NCBI RefSeq assembly: GCF_004216905.1
Contig: NZ_SGXJ01000008.1
Span: forward strand, 62,001 to 126,000
DNA length: 64,000 bases
Source: Kribbella sp. VKM Ac-2569
GTDB lineage: Bacteria > Actinomycetota > Actinomycetes > Propionibacteriales > Kribbellaceae
Reading direction: 5' to 3'
Notes under the pieces: generated by a model
Database searches by the model: none
Told to the model about the DNA's origin: nothing
The model's input: the letters and a program-made list of their open reading frames with translations, nothing else
In this document: positions 39,701 to 44,691 of the stretch, piece after piece
How the letters are laid out: every line of letters begins with the position of its first letter
How positions within the stretch are numbered: the first letter of the stretch is position 1
Position numbers and translations under genes: made by a program

Positions 39701-39709
39701 GCAGAATGA
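27794..39709 (+). CDS. Giant T7SS effector-like protein (3971 codons), possibly two genes joined
   Basis: Start GTG 27794. Residues 1-300 are a WXG100/CpnT-like helical domain (GPLWDWLQKLVD; hydrophobic 116-139; TAWEGVEEALTELVAQQ). About 336-686 is Ser/Pro/Gln low complexity. About 1136-1242 resembles a PD-(D/E)XK toxin nuclease: D1187 (RFDKIFVRL), E1207-x-K1209 (IGEAKSVNG), then YEQGHREYIRSILMEM. H1425-E-K-T-H1429 is a zincin motif. Residues 1465-1554 are Arg/Pro/Gly-rich with poor third-position G+C, because another frame is coding there (32187-32498). From about 1555 come repeated modules of about 75 residues, a degenerate RELSH (2185-2189), a coiled coil (2286-2374), beta-rich Gly/Ser repeats and a Pro-rich tail (3906-3949). 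The C-terminal end is not a known toxin domain to me. The stop overlaps the next gene (ATGA). Confidence 0.8.
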   Translation: MIPEPSGPLWDWLQKLVDSTQIFPNVDEDAADRMGANWKTVEKAMADTIEAAQAGNDRIPAVWGDQNGQLYHENLKQALGNEGYQEAVRAFEQMSAMCTKFATDVRQTKNQIWSELIMNAFFFALTFLLPPGIGDLFRWRLAAVLVERFSGLIRAAAELTHAAAGGLGARALSLVGHTAWEGVEEALTELVAQQLDIWDGARKNIDWQQVGISALAGVLGSPMSSGLNAAGKVGRRIAGLPDANRVGSRVPYILQGSGNAFATNAITSPISSELANYLVTGKVPEFGRALSEGWFQAGVLGASRVHSVHAGDAMGQNFFNGVREARGMAPYVDPHGGPPNTPTAEAGQGPGHTAQSPGSASNTSPGGAASSGAGSSVGGGNGSASGGSASGGGQGGAPTGHSGGSSQDAHVDRHAQPNRTPPSDQQHDEQHQDNQVADQQDSDDSGSPELAEATAQPAVDTSPPAPPATGESHNVANDVPPGGADSVQQPGQGEHVQQQAGAPADVSSGQDVSGSAAPVAAGTAAPTATQVTGTGSHLAGQGSAPTGVGQQTSNPPSTIPAVQKADPAETTAPVAQGNTTAAVQAAPQNDVPRKSGTSTETEATATPEATAPAADVDVDANVVTPGGAALVGEAQAQTAALPSPATEESNDAPKPLPAHTTSERSGPSNGPGNGSETVEDPGEVLAQDGDNVVRRTVGREGKPAEVRIEFRGANQHGTPSAKRTNPYSWVAGKVRHRDIVPSGTQFQMWAFHLMQQQLAALARAGHSFDLAFRAVQNAETGIVELHAEITLFRAGGEVVHVAQTNLAEAATAVQRGAFDSGHPPAPRTAPGDLNVGQSATFRPRVIDVRTAIPDHLVANPETLDTLHERLTLLEKAGLDVRVEVTRVPRPTADADGVRLTVEVTHPKGKHTFGPSTLEDLVQTVSPTPNDEIANAEEAESNKLAPVVPAEHPRPVLNRSVSPPPGPRGPEEAIPVTPAEGQSVEDAAMVAFVQRLNERGPDGELTPAAIATRKRYYQTPDTSQATGEPTGKVNRRSERDTFTAMTPDGTVVEIQVPGLKYLVETGDFGAVEVVPAVKKSGPPIDVPLDDPKLGRTPEHRRAYQDEADMWNASKEAPPRRKRPKRPKNAPVIIDESLQDELPTPQDAGWRMGESFADLLLSWLGARNPGVEEVHRVFADEYAGSGRFDKIFVRLERGTGRILGFAIGEAKSVNGALGSRRGANDLSYEQGHREYIRSILMEMIRRGGPTAVLDNERRVTPAKPRELGQGPIAAPARPHTDVPLDNEIQLAEAMLAALDAGEVEFLMVKPLLENGRTAVGITITEFDLTPPGAAHDHAHPARTNQDVAENGSELERTAETVEEVAAVAGVDVSGIDVVIVTDPAEFADLDRDNVGASAMQLADGTVQIRLGPASFADRETLAATLAHEKTHADQFRAGRPVDEISRAELEREAYASEAAAVERVRAHDGNQVHDRVDGRPAEPTRPDDARRAPERGGPGRHDPPGPGHEPGRDGTGRGTPLHRRIGGDPDPADDGSQGRPTPPPGNGSRQPDHPGAPKRNEVLVGENGELTLRIRHLHPPRPSADGAQPSVGGVRRLVVDAMLAGWGGFRGAAEGVLPADARVPWQDLVQLQEAVESAVRRGLEVDLTLAMNPETKWLEATAHVTDPVTNESVTYRRAPVAEIANRLHSTVARAADPTQHTQPVSLGVVGDSVRLGVTEHGLAGVLPAELVGDVQALARLEARWVELVRAGYQVDVTVTKVAGRHAVVDALEFTVEVTDPHSTVAAEARDVYGPADVRALVEQMITDQQSPAGRHRQADAAPQRYLTPAAFDPAGGPVAGEVRPNDSANRARWSFGTPGRADEVVLDLHEVLPPERLLNPDGRSEALSRIPLDWAFARDRARGLIPPGVAISQQEFAALEQRVQQLIADGHVVSVRLRVLNDRLVDDAYVREAATGRSALHEDLSLPELIVALDNQVLVASVGVADVAVRAAVVDLGAIHLEDGGVRVTTSDGRQVVIPAKTLSRITAELGQPGARQEALDAEAVRRLAEHLGVPATRPAVQSPANILRAAAHRVAAAEITRRARELAGERPDAARDGRGRVGSAPRVLAAVGGVLGADLGGLSVGDPVVAGQLVVVATQHFRVQVGRVRRGKVASTEMRAGTAQDPHVVTFAPWVSDSQLARVWVRELSHTLQELRAPEGGPLRRLLSRLTGTGRNARVDAQFNEFRYLQRQWALGDRPELRQDIEELVNAIRQGGHIPPTLPWNTPIPLDLRAELKAAITRQLTGLDETIASLDALIDSKHTAAKKAIEEARKEAGKRDQVAKDNGAAARRRAAAAEVQKQTDLANWHHQIASNYQRARANLIAARAGYAQLLQSIATATPRRLVAEAHKFAAEVAAYQTALEGLAPPAAALPSMQPTGRLPHLTALTERINATLIAKGIDHTFTADALQQLLSAEFGRILTDDGVVLRVGTKHPADLRIKLSVAELVEVRDPKVKASEIINGVFPQSGRRIATSATSRFDKTFTVPLKALLKLLGTAIRQPWLGDLTLKLEVGTGHARAVTGNAAEYAQTGAVEDNRGESVLYTGKASWQLDVRTDRTWSAAETVAEGNAKDATELRAWVSHAYTVDAAKGTERRFDLANGRLPAHLLTSVTGLEKLTDKVIADNEGRFAKLGSDRTQLEEQLHAILNNDLPSRLAESTDHAVLRPLTVDGKPVGHVEVTTRIRYEKVGLVGAQSTTHWQESVRIGFSTTSTQQSFGASASVTLKAGYDGEAVHDVATDGTDVGPTVSGGRTATRSAALSGGGTSIHVGVHRFTGPTQAYSMELEHVVKVVLDGEVVTTREDSAVVARVRVKDAYRYGLPVDRSAVHNGGQIVDGEVDPKGVVPGRKLEFPAWATDAAGRLITAGPWNVQAVTGAKEAFEAIMARMAPRGFVPPLDSNGNPDLTKLSTDPIERHAQLLNLEELREQLSTERLEAGYDIAARDGILITLTHARTGQATENAVLRYWIDPLASKPLGVSYSDDVGVLNVGSETAGRSSSRSKAWPWRADPLSTSSTTGLDGKAALSYGRQVLGRVLGWLAGGTINQVTLVESTSPVVVIEVQHTSFVAEGTETFYTRAGETARILIDSDLLPYDDALPPTPRTGPVRPSVLQRMTLLALGATEFTAKLPKAIRDEATALQQLGVFLNPRNLLAHPEWISSSGYRTMLLVPGIGGISRRIAVSLTARLQNPQLVAVTEAVSGDINLALGSHGSVTGRSYGGSTQASFGASENSVGGGVTASLGTSGSTSRTDQDIWGVERLTIETGRHYVFTADAEVSLAVGKHRPTESTVGTVFQLAERDALRFYSQNELALPLQQVADAVERYLHGHLELDRRAATGLVRRYRAELAAARRSGTPVPALSAEHTAQALAAKLRPSPRPLPGTPEQRLDEILRDQPPPRIDLPEHYREHLGFSLIESTELDANHELLAEVYDVLRNEFGVDPAEDPALEQALFVDLAGKRWWGRLEDMLGRSGFARAYPVGRPGELSAQQVTVRIRAEFADEAEKLGEAKDVVGIVQRYLYGDRSRSRSSGRSSGLGADGSVDPTRSGSASTDRSEGTSASAGDQVTRLERIAGFDGMTRVGRRMRLRIEVEHDASAPTRTPLGQRLLPRIPVAPKVRVLTGKVVQLIPTAAVGRKVPSVPVVPGEVELPSMYHVEGVGAVDGRADLFDVVVDELADKELLGVDGVRAHLAELENKLSASARNGQFSRMASEEGFTLAPLEVPGAKQDTVEVTIRARVSTVEAVSEPFAGELGEVNRHQETASTTTTTGRLLPVTASGTYAIGSASIGDQVSDATTDLRGARAERSHFEKGNLVTVRVRVAYDLTITRTHHTPTGATRQRSINHVPAATTGRAYLTLHESDHQNLIPPTPPTPPSPPTPPTAPTPPTAPMPPTVPMPPTVPMPPTPRPIGAVSSRWRPIHTGVSAEEQRRAE
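32187..32498 (+). CDS. Nested 103-aa EF-Tu-domain-2-like protein in another frame of the giant ORF
   Basis: ATG 32187 has GAAAGGG 9 nt upstream. The frame is +1 relative to the giant ORF and ends at TGA 32496-32498. The product (MTAIRFTIESTVDLPSRPGL, then GELQSGAVRAGTILRVQGTN, VTVLGVEL, HPGTVLVSP) matches the beta-barrel pattern of elongation-factor domain 2. Third-position G+C is very high in this frame and near random in the giant frame up to about 32455, after which the giant frame regains it. The last ~18 residues therefore look like overrun. Placed right after a nuclease/peptidase-like region, it could be an immunity or partner protein; that is inference. The alternative is a region of compensating frameshifts. 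Confidence 0.6.
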   Translation: MTAIRFTIESTVDLPSRPGLMTPGELQSGAVRAGTILRVQGTNQDVTVLGVELRCTAGSEVTRIRLMMDRKDAPLLHPGTVLVSPTTPVHRSATRSSSAKTAS

Positions 39710-40212
39710 TGTTGCCCGTAGCAAGGACTCGTGACGAGGCTCGGCTCTACCTCGACCTGACCCCGTGCACCTGCGGGGAGGTGGACGCGGACTGGCAGCA
39801 CGCGACTGGCCTGCTCGACGGCGAGCTCGTGAGCGTGTACGACGCAACCTGCCCGAACTGCGACGCCGAGCGCGAGTACACCTTCGGTCTCCCCGAGCAC
39901 GAAATCGCAGCCGACTACCCCAACTTCGGCGGCGCCGAGCCGTCGCAGCTCATCGACCCAGGCCGCTGGATGGACCTGGCCGATCACCTGGCCGGCAACC
40001 TACCCGCCGACGACTCCGAGACAGTCGCCCAAGCCCTACAGTTCGCCGCCGCCGCAGTCGCCGAGGTCATGAAGTTCATCCCCCCAGGCGCAACCGCCGT
40101 ACCAGCCGACGCCTTCTGGACCCCCGAAGGCCAAGCCACCTACAACGCCGGCCCAGCCCGCTTCCACCGCACCCGCCTCAAGATCACCCAACAGACCTAC
40201 CGTATGACCTGA
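39706..40212 (+). CDS. Small Cys-rich protein coupled to the giant gene
   Basis: 168-aa soluble protein. The N-terminal part holds four Cys in two pairs (TPCTCGE and ATCPNCDAE), a probable zinc ribbon. It is followed by an acidic, Trp/Pro-containing helical region (DPGRWMDLADHLAGN, ETVAQALQFAAAAVAEVMKF) and a C-terminus with FWTPEGQATYNAG. The start is ATG 39706, with GGAG upstream; it overlaps the giant stop (ATGA). I do not recognise the family. Coupling to a putative secreted effector suggests an immunity protein or a dedicated chaperone. Confidence 0.75.
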   Translation: MMLPVARTRDEARLYLDLTPCTCGEVDADWQHATGLLDGELVSVYDATCPNCDAEREYTFGLPEHEIAADYPNFGGAEPSQLIDPGRWMDLADHLAGNLPADDSETVAQALQFAAAAVAEVMKFIPPGATAVPADAFWTPEGQATYNAGPARFHRTRLKITQQTYRMT

Positions 40213-40215
40213 TCC

Positions 40216-40248
40216 ACCCGCCGAGTCGTGGATCGTGGCCGGCGGGTC
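40216..40248. terminator. Hairpin between convergent stops
   Basis: ACCCGCC (40217-40223) pairs with GGCGGGT (40241-40247) in the 34-bp gap between the Cys-rich gene (stop 40212) and the acylase fusion (stop 40247). It is GC-rich but short; a modest candidate bidirectional terminator. Confidence 0.45.
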
Positions 40249-42808
40249 AGTGCCGACGGGTGAGGAACGCGAACTGAGCCGTCTTGGTACTGCCGTCCGG
40301 CTGGGTGATCTTTGCTTCAGGACCGAGGACGAATCCACTGCGGCGGAAACGGTCGATTGCGCGGGTGTTGCGTACGTCGGGCTCCACCACGATCCGCGGA
40401 TGCCCAAGGTGGCCGAAGACGAAGCGGGCGAGTGCGCCGACGAGATGACCCGTAAACCCGTCGCGTGCCTCGCCGGGCGCGATCAGGAGATGCACCCCGA
40501 GATCCCCGGCCGCGACGTCGTACGCCGCACCCGCCGGATCCGCCTGCGGATCGTAGGTCTGCAGTAGCGCGACCGGTACGTCGTCCAGCCGTACGACGTA
40601 CACGTGATGCGTCGGAACCGAATCCAGGAACTGGTACGTCGCCGCGATCTCGTCCCGCGACAACGCGCCCATGCCCCAGAACGCCGCCCGCTCCGCCGTC
40701 ACCCACTCGTAGATCAGGTCGAGGTCGCGCGACGGATCCGCCTCCTCGATCCGCACGGTCCCGAACCCGTCGACGGCGCCTGAGTACGTGCGATCCTCCC
40801 GGACCACCGCGCCGTCCGCAGGCACGAGCGAGCCGCGCAACCACGACGGCAACTGGTCATGGTGGTGCGGTTCCCCGTGTACGCCGGACGCGCCGAGCGG
40901 CACCACCCACCGGCTGGCCGAGCGGTCGGCGAGATCCCAGGCGTACCGGGCCGCGGACGCGCGGATGCAGACGTCGGTGAGCCCGGGCAGGCTCGACGTC
41001 GACATCACGCAGTGGTGGTCGCCGGAGAGGCTGAGGTCGTACGGCTCCTCACCCGGCGCGAACACCGGACCGCGCAACGCGTGCAGCGGTGTCAGCTGGT
41101 GGGTCTCGCCCCAGGGCGGGCGCGGGCTGTTGGCGGCGACCTCTTCCAAGGCCTCGCGGGCAAGCCATTGGACGTTGACGTTGGGGAGCAGGTCGGTGGC
41201 GAGGAGGTTCTCGAGCGCGTACGAGACGTGCGTCAGCGGGTCCATCCACGGGACGAAGATCTCGGCGACGTCGGCGTTCTCGAGCATCGTGAAGTGGTCG
41301 GTAAGGCGGGAGACGAGCGCCTTGCGGATCGCGGCGTACGACGAGGCCGTCGTACTCGCGGCGTCCATGTGGCGGTCCCAGCCGAACAGTTCGGTGCGGA
41401 GGGCAACTGCTTGCGTGGAGAGGTCTTCGAGGTCGGTCAGCAGGTCGAGGACGGATCCTGCCGAGCCGAGGAACGTGTCGCGGTGGATGGTCGGCATGTC
41501 GTCGAGCGTCCAGTCGTCGCGTGCTTCCACCAGTTCGCGGATGCGGTCCGCGCGGTGCGGTGCGGCGAACTCGATGCCCAACGGCGTCGCCAGTCCCCGA
41601 GCATTAGCCATCACTGCCGGGCCGTCCACGTCCGCCCGGGGCAGCTCGTGCCAGCCGTCCCACGCGTACCCAGCCTCCCAGGCCGGTACGACGCGCAACC
41701 TGTTCTCCCGCGCCCGCCGAGGTACGACACCCGCTGTCCGATGGAGCAACCCACCCGCGGTATCAGCCGCCAGTACGACGTTGACCGGCTCAACCCACTC
41801 GTCGAAAGCCGCGTCGACGTCAGCCACGCTGGTTGCCCGCAGCAACCGCCCCATCACCTCGAACCCAAGCCGACCGGTGACCCGCGGCGGATACCGAAGA
41901 CTGATTCCGTCCTGAATGATCGGGCCGCGCTCGGTCTCGATCACCTCGATCTCGACTGGGGCGCCGTCGGCGACCTCTACCACCTCGGTGTGGAGCGATG
42001 CCGGCTCCCAACCGGTCGGGCCGAGCGCTTCCACGCCCGACTCAGTTCGGCGGAGTTGTTCGGCGTACAGATCCTGGTAGTCGGCCATCGCGTTGGTGAT
42101 GGACCAGGCGACGCTGCCGGTATGCCCGAAGTGCGCGAGCCCGGGAATTCCAGGAACCGCAAGCCCCAGTACGTCGTACTCAGGACACGTCAACCGGATC
42201 TGCTGATACACGCCAGGGCTCTCGATGTACCGATGCGGATCGCCCGCAACGATCGCCTGACCACTGGCGGTGTGTGACCCCGGGATCAACCACCCGTTGC
42301 TCCCCGCCCCATGCGGACCCTCCGACGAGAACAACTCCAGCGAAGCATCCCCGAGCTGCTGCGCGACATGAGTCCGCCACAGCTTCGAAGGGAACCCCGC
42401 GAACAGAATGTGCACCGCCAACCAGATCCCCAGCGGCGCCCACGGCTCCCACTTCTGCAACGTCAGCCCGGTCTCGGCGAACTCCGGCGCGCGCAACGCA
42501 CCACCCGGCAGCGCATGGTTCACCCCCTCGACGTACGCCGTGACCCACTCGCGCGTCTCGTCGTCGAGCGCCTCGAAACACCGCTGCGCCGTGTCCGCCA
42601 ACCGCGCCTGCCGCGCGAACACGTCCCACCCGACCGCCTCCGCCCCGAGGAACGCCGCGCTCGTCCCGAGGAACCGCCGGCGCTCCAGCTCGAGCTGCCA
42701 GGCGCGGTCCCGCGCGGCGTTCACGCCTTGCAGGTACACCAACGCGAGCGGATCCCCGGCCTGCAGGTGCGGTACGCCGTACGTGTCCCGGAACACCCTC
42801 GCGTTCAC
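40247..42808 (-). CDS. Penicillin-acylase-like / siderophore N-acyltransferase fusion
   Basis: 853-aa protein. Residues 1 to about 665 are a penicillin-acylase-type Ntn hydrolase: FRDTYGVPHLQA at the start, then the auto-cleavage site GAG-S170 (SNGWLIPGSHTASGQAIVAG) giving a beta chain that begins with the catalytic Ser. Residues about 690-853 are a GNAT domain of the IucB/MbtK siderophore-acyltransferase type (LIYEWVTAERAAFWGMGALS, IVVEPDVRNTRAIDRFRRSG). There is no signal peptide, unlike most penicillin acylases, so it should act in the cytoplasm. It is divergent from a siderophore-interacting protein over an iron box, which supports a role in making or processing a siderophore. Substrate unknown. 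Confidence 0.85.
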   Translation of the reverse strand: MNARVFRDTYGVPHLQAGDPLALVYLQGVNAARDRAWQLELERRRFLGTSAAFLGAEAVGWDVFARQARLADTAQRCFEALDDETREWVTAYVEGVNHALPGGALRAPEFAETGLTLQKWEPWAPLGIWLAVHILFAGFPSKLWRTHVAQQLGDASLELFSSEGPHGAGSNGWLIPGSHTASGQAIVAGDPHRYIESPGVYQQIRLTCPEYDVLGLAVPGIPGLAHFGHTGSVAWSITNAMADYQDLYAEQLRRTESGVEALGPTGWEPASLHTEVVEVADGAPVEIEVIETERGPIIQDGISLRYPPRVTGRLGFEVMGRLLRATSVADVDAAFDEWVEPVNVVLAADTAGGLLHRTAGVVPRRARENRLRVVPAWEAGYAWDGWHELPRADVDGPAVMANARGLATPLGIEFAAPHRADRIRELVEARDDWTLDDMPTIHRDTFLGSAGSVLDLLTDLEDLSTQAVALRTELFGWDRHMDAASTTASSYAAIRKALVSRLTDHFTMLENADVAEIFVPWMDPLTHVSYALENLLATDLLPNVNVQWLAREALEEVAANSPRPPWGETHQLTPLHALRGPVFAPGEEPYDLSLSGDHHCVMSTSSLPGLTDVCIRASAARYAWDLADRSASRWVVPLGASGVHGEPHHHDQLPSWLRGSLVPADGAVVREDRTYSGAVDGFGTVRIEEADPSRDLDLIYEWVTAERAAFWGMGALSRDEIAATYQFLDSVPTHHVYVVRLDDVPVALLQTYDPQADPAGAAYDVAAGDLGVHLLIAPGEARDGFTGHLVGALARFVFGHLGHPRIVVEPDVRNTRAIDRFRRSGFVLGPEAKITQPDGSTKTAQFAFLTRRH

Positions 42809-42826
42809 AAACAGTCCCCACTTCAG

Positions 42827-42845
42827 TTAGGTTAGGCTGCGCTAA
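42827..42845. promoter_or_regulatory. IdeR/DmdR-type iron box
   Basis: TTAGGTTAGGCTGCGCTAA fits the actinobacterial iron-box pattern TTAGGTTAGGCTAACCTAA, with the right half partly degenerate. It lies 19 bp before the acylase-fusion start and 54 bp before the siderophore-interacting-protein start, so one DtxR-family repressor could control both genes when iron is plentiful. Confidence 0.8.
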
Positions 42846-42898
42846 CTTACTCGGCAATGATCTGCCGAGACAACTGCAATTCTCGCTGGAGGTCCATC

Positions 42899-43603
42899 GT
42901 GAGGCATGGCTGGGAAGGCGCTGTGCTCAAGCTCTTCCGGGGGAAGGACTTCACCTTCACCGTGACTGGCGCCGAACAGGTCACCGAGCGCTACCGCCGT
43001 GTGCACTTCACCGACGGCGGTCTGCTGCAGACGCTGGGCGTCCACCCGACGATGTGGGTGCGGCTCTGGTTCGACAACGCCGGCAAGCCGCACCAGCGCG
43101 CGTACACACTGGTCGATCCGGACGTCGAGGCCGGCACGTTCAGCCTGGAGTTCGCGCTGCACGACGGCTGTGCGAGCGACTGGTCCCGCAAGGCCGAGCC
43201 CGGCGACACCATCGAAGCGACGGTGCAGGGGACCGGGTTCGACGTACCGGATCCGCTGCCGCCGCGGATGCTGGTGGTCGGCGACCCGGCGTCGCTGCCC
43301 GCGATCAACTCGCTGCTCGCGGTCGCCCCGAAGCTACCGGCGACGATCTGGTTCGAGACCACGCACGACTCCGACGACGAGCTCCCGTTCCGGATCGAGG
43401 ACCACCACGACCTCCGGACGGTTCCGCGGCCGAAAATGGTCGAGCAGGTGAAGGCGGATCTCCAAGAGCTCGTCACCGCGGACACCTTCGTGTGGATCGC
43501 GTGCGACACCACAACCACGCGCGAGCTCACGTCGTACGTCCTCAAGGACCTCGCCGTCCCCAAGGACCGGGTGAAATCCCTCGGCTACTGGAAGGCCGCG
43601 TAG
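42899..43603 (+). CDS. Siderophore-interacting protein (ViuB/YqjH-type ferric reductase)
   Basis: 234-aa FAD-binding protein of the siderophore-interacting family. The N-terminal beta-barrel (FTFTVTGAEQVTERYRRVHF) carries the FAD motif HQRAYTL. The C-terminal NAD(P)H-like domain has MLVVGDPASLPAINSLL, FVWIACDTTTTRELTSYVLK and the closing GYWKAA. These proteins reduce ferric siderophores in the cytosol to release iron. The start is GTG 42899, with GGAGG 7 nt upstream; an upstream ATG at 42857 would begin next to the iron box. Its control is shared with the divergent acylase fusion. Confidence 0.92.
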   Translation: MRHGWEGAVLKLFRGKDFTFTVTGAEQVTERYRRVHFTDGGLLQTLGVHPTMWVRLWFDNAGKPHQRAYTLVDPDVEAGTFSLEFALHDGCASDWSRKAEPGDTIEATVQGTGFDVPDPLPPRMLVVGDPASLPAINSLLAVAPKLPATIWFETTHDSDDELPFRIEDHHDLRTVPRPKMVEQVKADLQELVTADTFVWIACDTTTTRELTSYVLKDLAVPKDRVKSLGYWKAA

Positions 43604-43613
43604 CCTGACACGC

Positions 43614-44066
43614 GTGATCACGCCGCTCGACCTGACCGACCGCGCTCTCGCCGAGCGACTGCTGACGATCCAGCACGCCGCGTACGCCGTGGAGGCCGAG
43701 CTGATCGGCTTCGACGGCATCCCGCCGCTCCAGGAAGACCTCGACGGACTCATGTCCTCGACCGAACTCTGGCTCGGCCGGTACGACGGAACTCACCTCG
43801 TCGGCGCGGTCGCCTATGAGCTCCCCGACGCGCGCACTGTCGAGATCTCTCGCCTGATCGTCGACCCCGCGCACGCCCGCCGCGGGCACGGCCGAGCCCT
43901 TCTCGACCACCTCGACCGGATCGAACCGCGACCGGTCAGCCTGGTCTCCACGGGCTCGGCCAACCTCCCGGCCGTCAACCTCTACAAGTCCCGCGGCTAC
44001 GCCACGGTCGGCGAGGTAGAAGTTGCTCCTGGCATCTACATTACGCAGTTCCGCCGCGCGTCCTGA
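43614..44066 (+). CDS. GNAT-family N-acetyltransferase
   Basis: 150-aa GNAT protein with the acetyl-CoA pyrophosphate loop region ARRGHGRALLDHL after the core strand VEISRLIVDPA, and the C-terminal VNLYKSRGYATVGE motif. Substrate unknown. The start is GTG 43614, 10 bp after the siderophore-interacting gene, so the two are likely in one iron-regulated operon. Its 3' end overlaps the convergent TMEM175-like gene by 26 bp. Confidence 0.87.
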   Translation: MITPLDLTDRALAERLLTIQHAAYAVEAELIGFDGIPPLQEDLDGLMSSTELWLGRYDGTHLVGAVAYELPDARTVEISRLIVDPAHARRGHGRALLDHLDRIEPRPVSLVSTGSANLPAVNLYKSRGYATVGEVEVAPGIYITQFRRAS

Positions 44067-44667
44067 CCTGCTCGAAAGCGTAGTAGACCGCGAGCAGGAA
44101 GACGAGCAGCAGAGTCACCTGAGCGGAGATGAACGACACCCCGATGCAGGCTCCGTAGATCACGGTGCCGAACGAGTACCTGATCAGTGACGTCCGCATC
44201 TGGGCGCGATCCATGTTGTGGTCGACCAGGTGCTTTCGCAGGACATGCCACCAGATCGCGCTGAACGCGATCGCGGCCAGGGTCAGGTTGGCGCTGTAGA
44301 CGGCCGCGGCGACGTTGGCGTTGATCGAGTCGTCTTCCAGGTGCTCCGCGAACATGCTCGTCGGGAACGGCAACAACGTGACCCAGAGCAGCAGCAACAG
44401 GTTGAGGAACATCAGCCCGCGGTCGGCGCGCTGGATCTGGCGGAACATCGAGTGGTGGTTGACCCACATGATGCCGAGGATCGCGAAGCTGGTCAGATAC
44501 GCCGCGAACTGCGGCCATTCGTGCAGCAACGCCGGCCACAACCGCTCACCCTCCTCGAGCTCGGGGCTGCGGAGTTCGAGGACGAGGAGGGTGATCGCGA
44601 TCGCGAAGACGCCGTCACTGAAAGCTTCGAGACGATTCGTCTCGGCAAGATCAGACTGTGTGCTCAC
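44041..44667 (-). CDS. TMEM175/DUF1211-family membrane protein
   Basis: 208-aa membrane protein with about six helices. The N-terminal signature RLEAFSDGVFAIAITLLVLE contains the FSD motif that defines bacterial TMEM175-type potassium channels. The later helices hold WVNHHSMF and LLLLWVTLLPFPTS, also typical. It is expected to be a potassium-permeable channel subunit. It is a single gene, convergent to the GNAT gene (26-bp overlap) and 24 bp downstream of the start side of the arabinofuranosidase gene's stop. Confidence 0.9.
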   Translation of the reverse strand: MSTQSDLAETNRLEAFSDGVFAIAITLLVLELRSPELEEGERLWPALLHEWPQFAAYLTSFAILGIMWVNHHSMFRQIQRADRGLMFLNLLLLLWVTLLPFPTSMFAEHLEDDSINANVAAAVYSANLTLAAIAFSAIWWHVLRKHLVDHNMDRAQMRTSLIRYSFGTVIYGACIGVSFISAQVTLLLVFLLAVYYAFEQVRTRGGTA

Positions 44668-44691
44668 GGGGCACAGTCTGAGCCAGAATGA

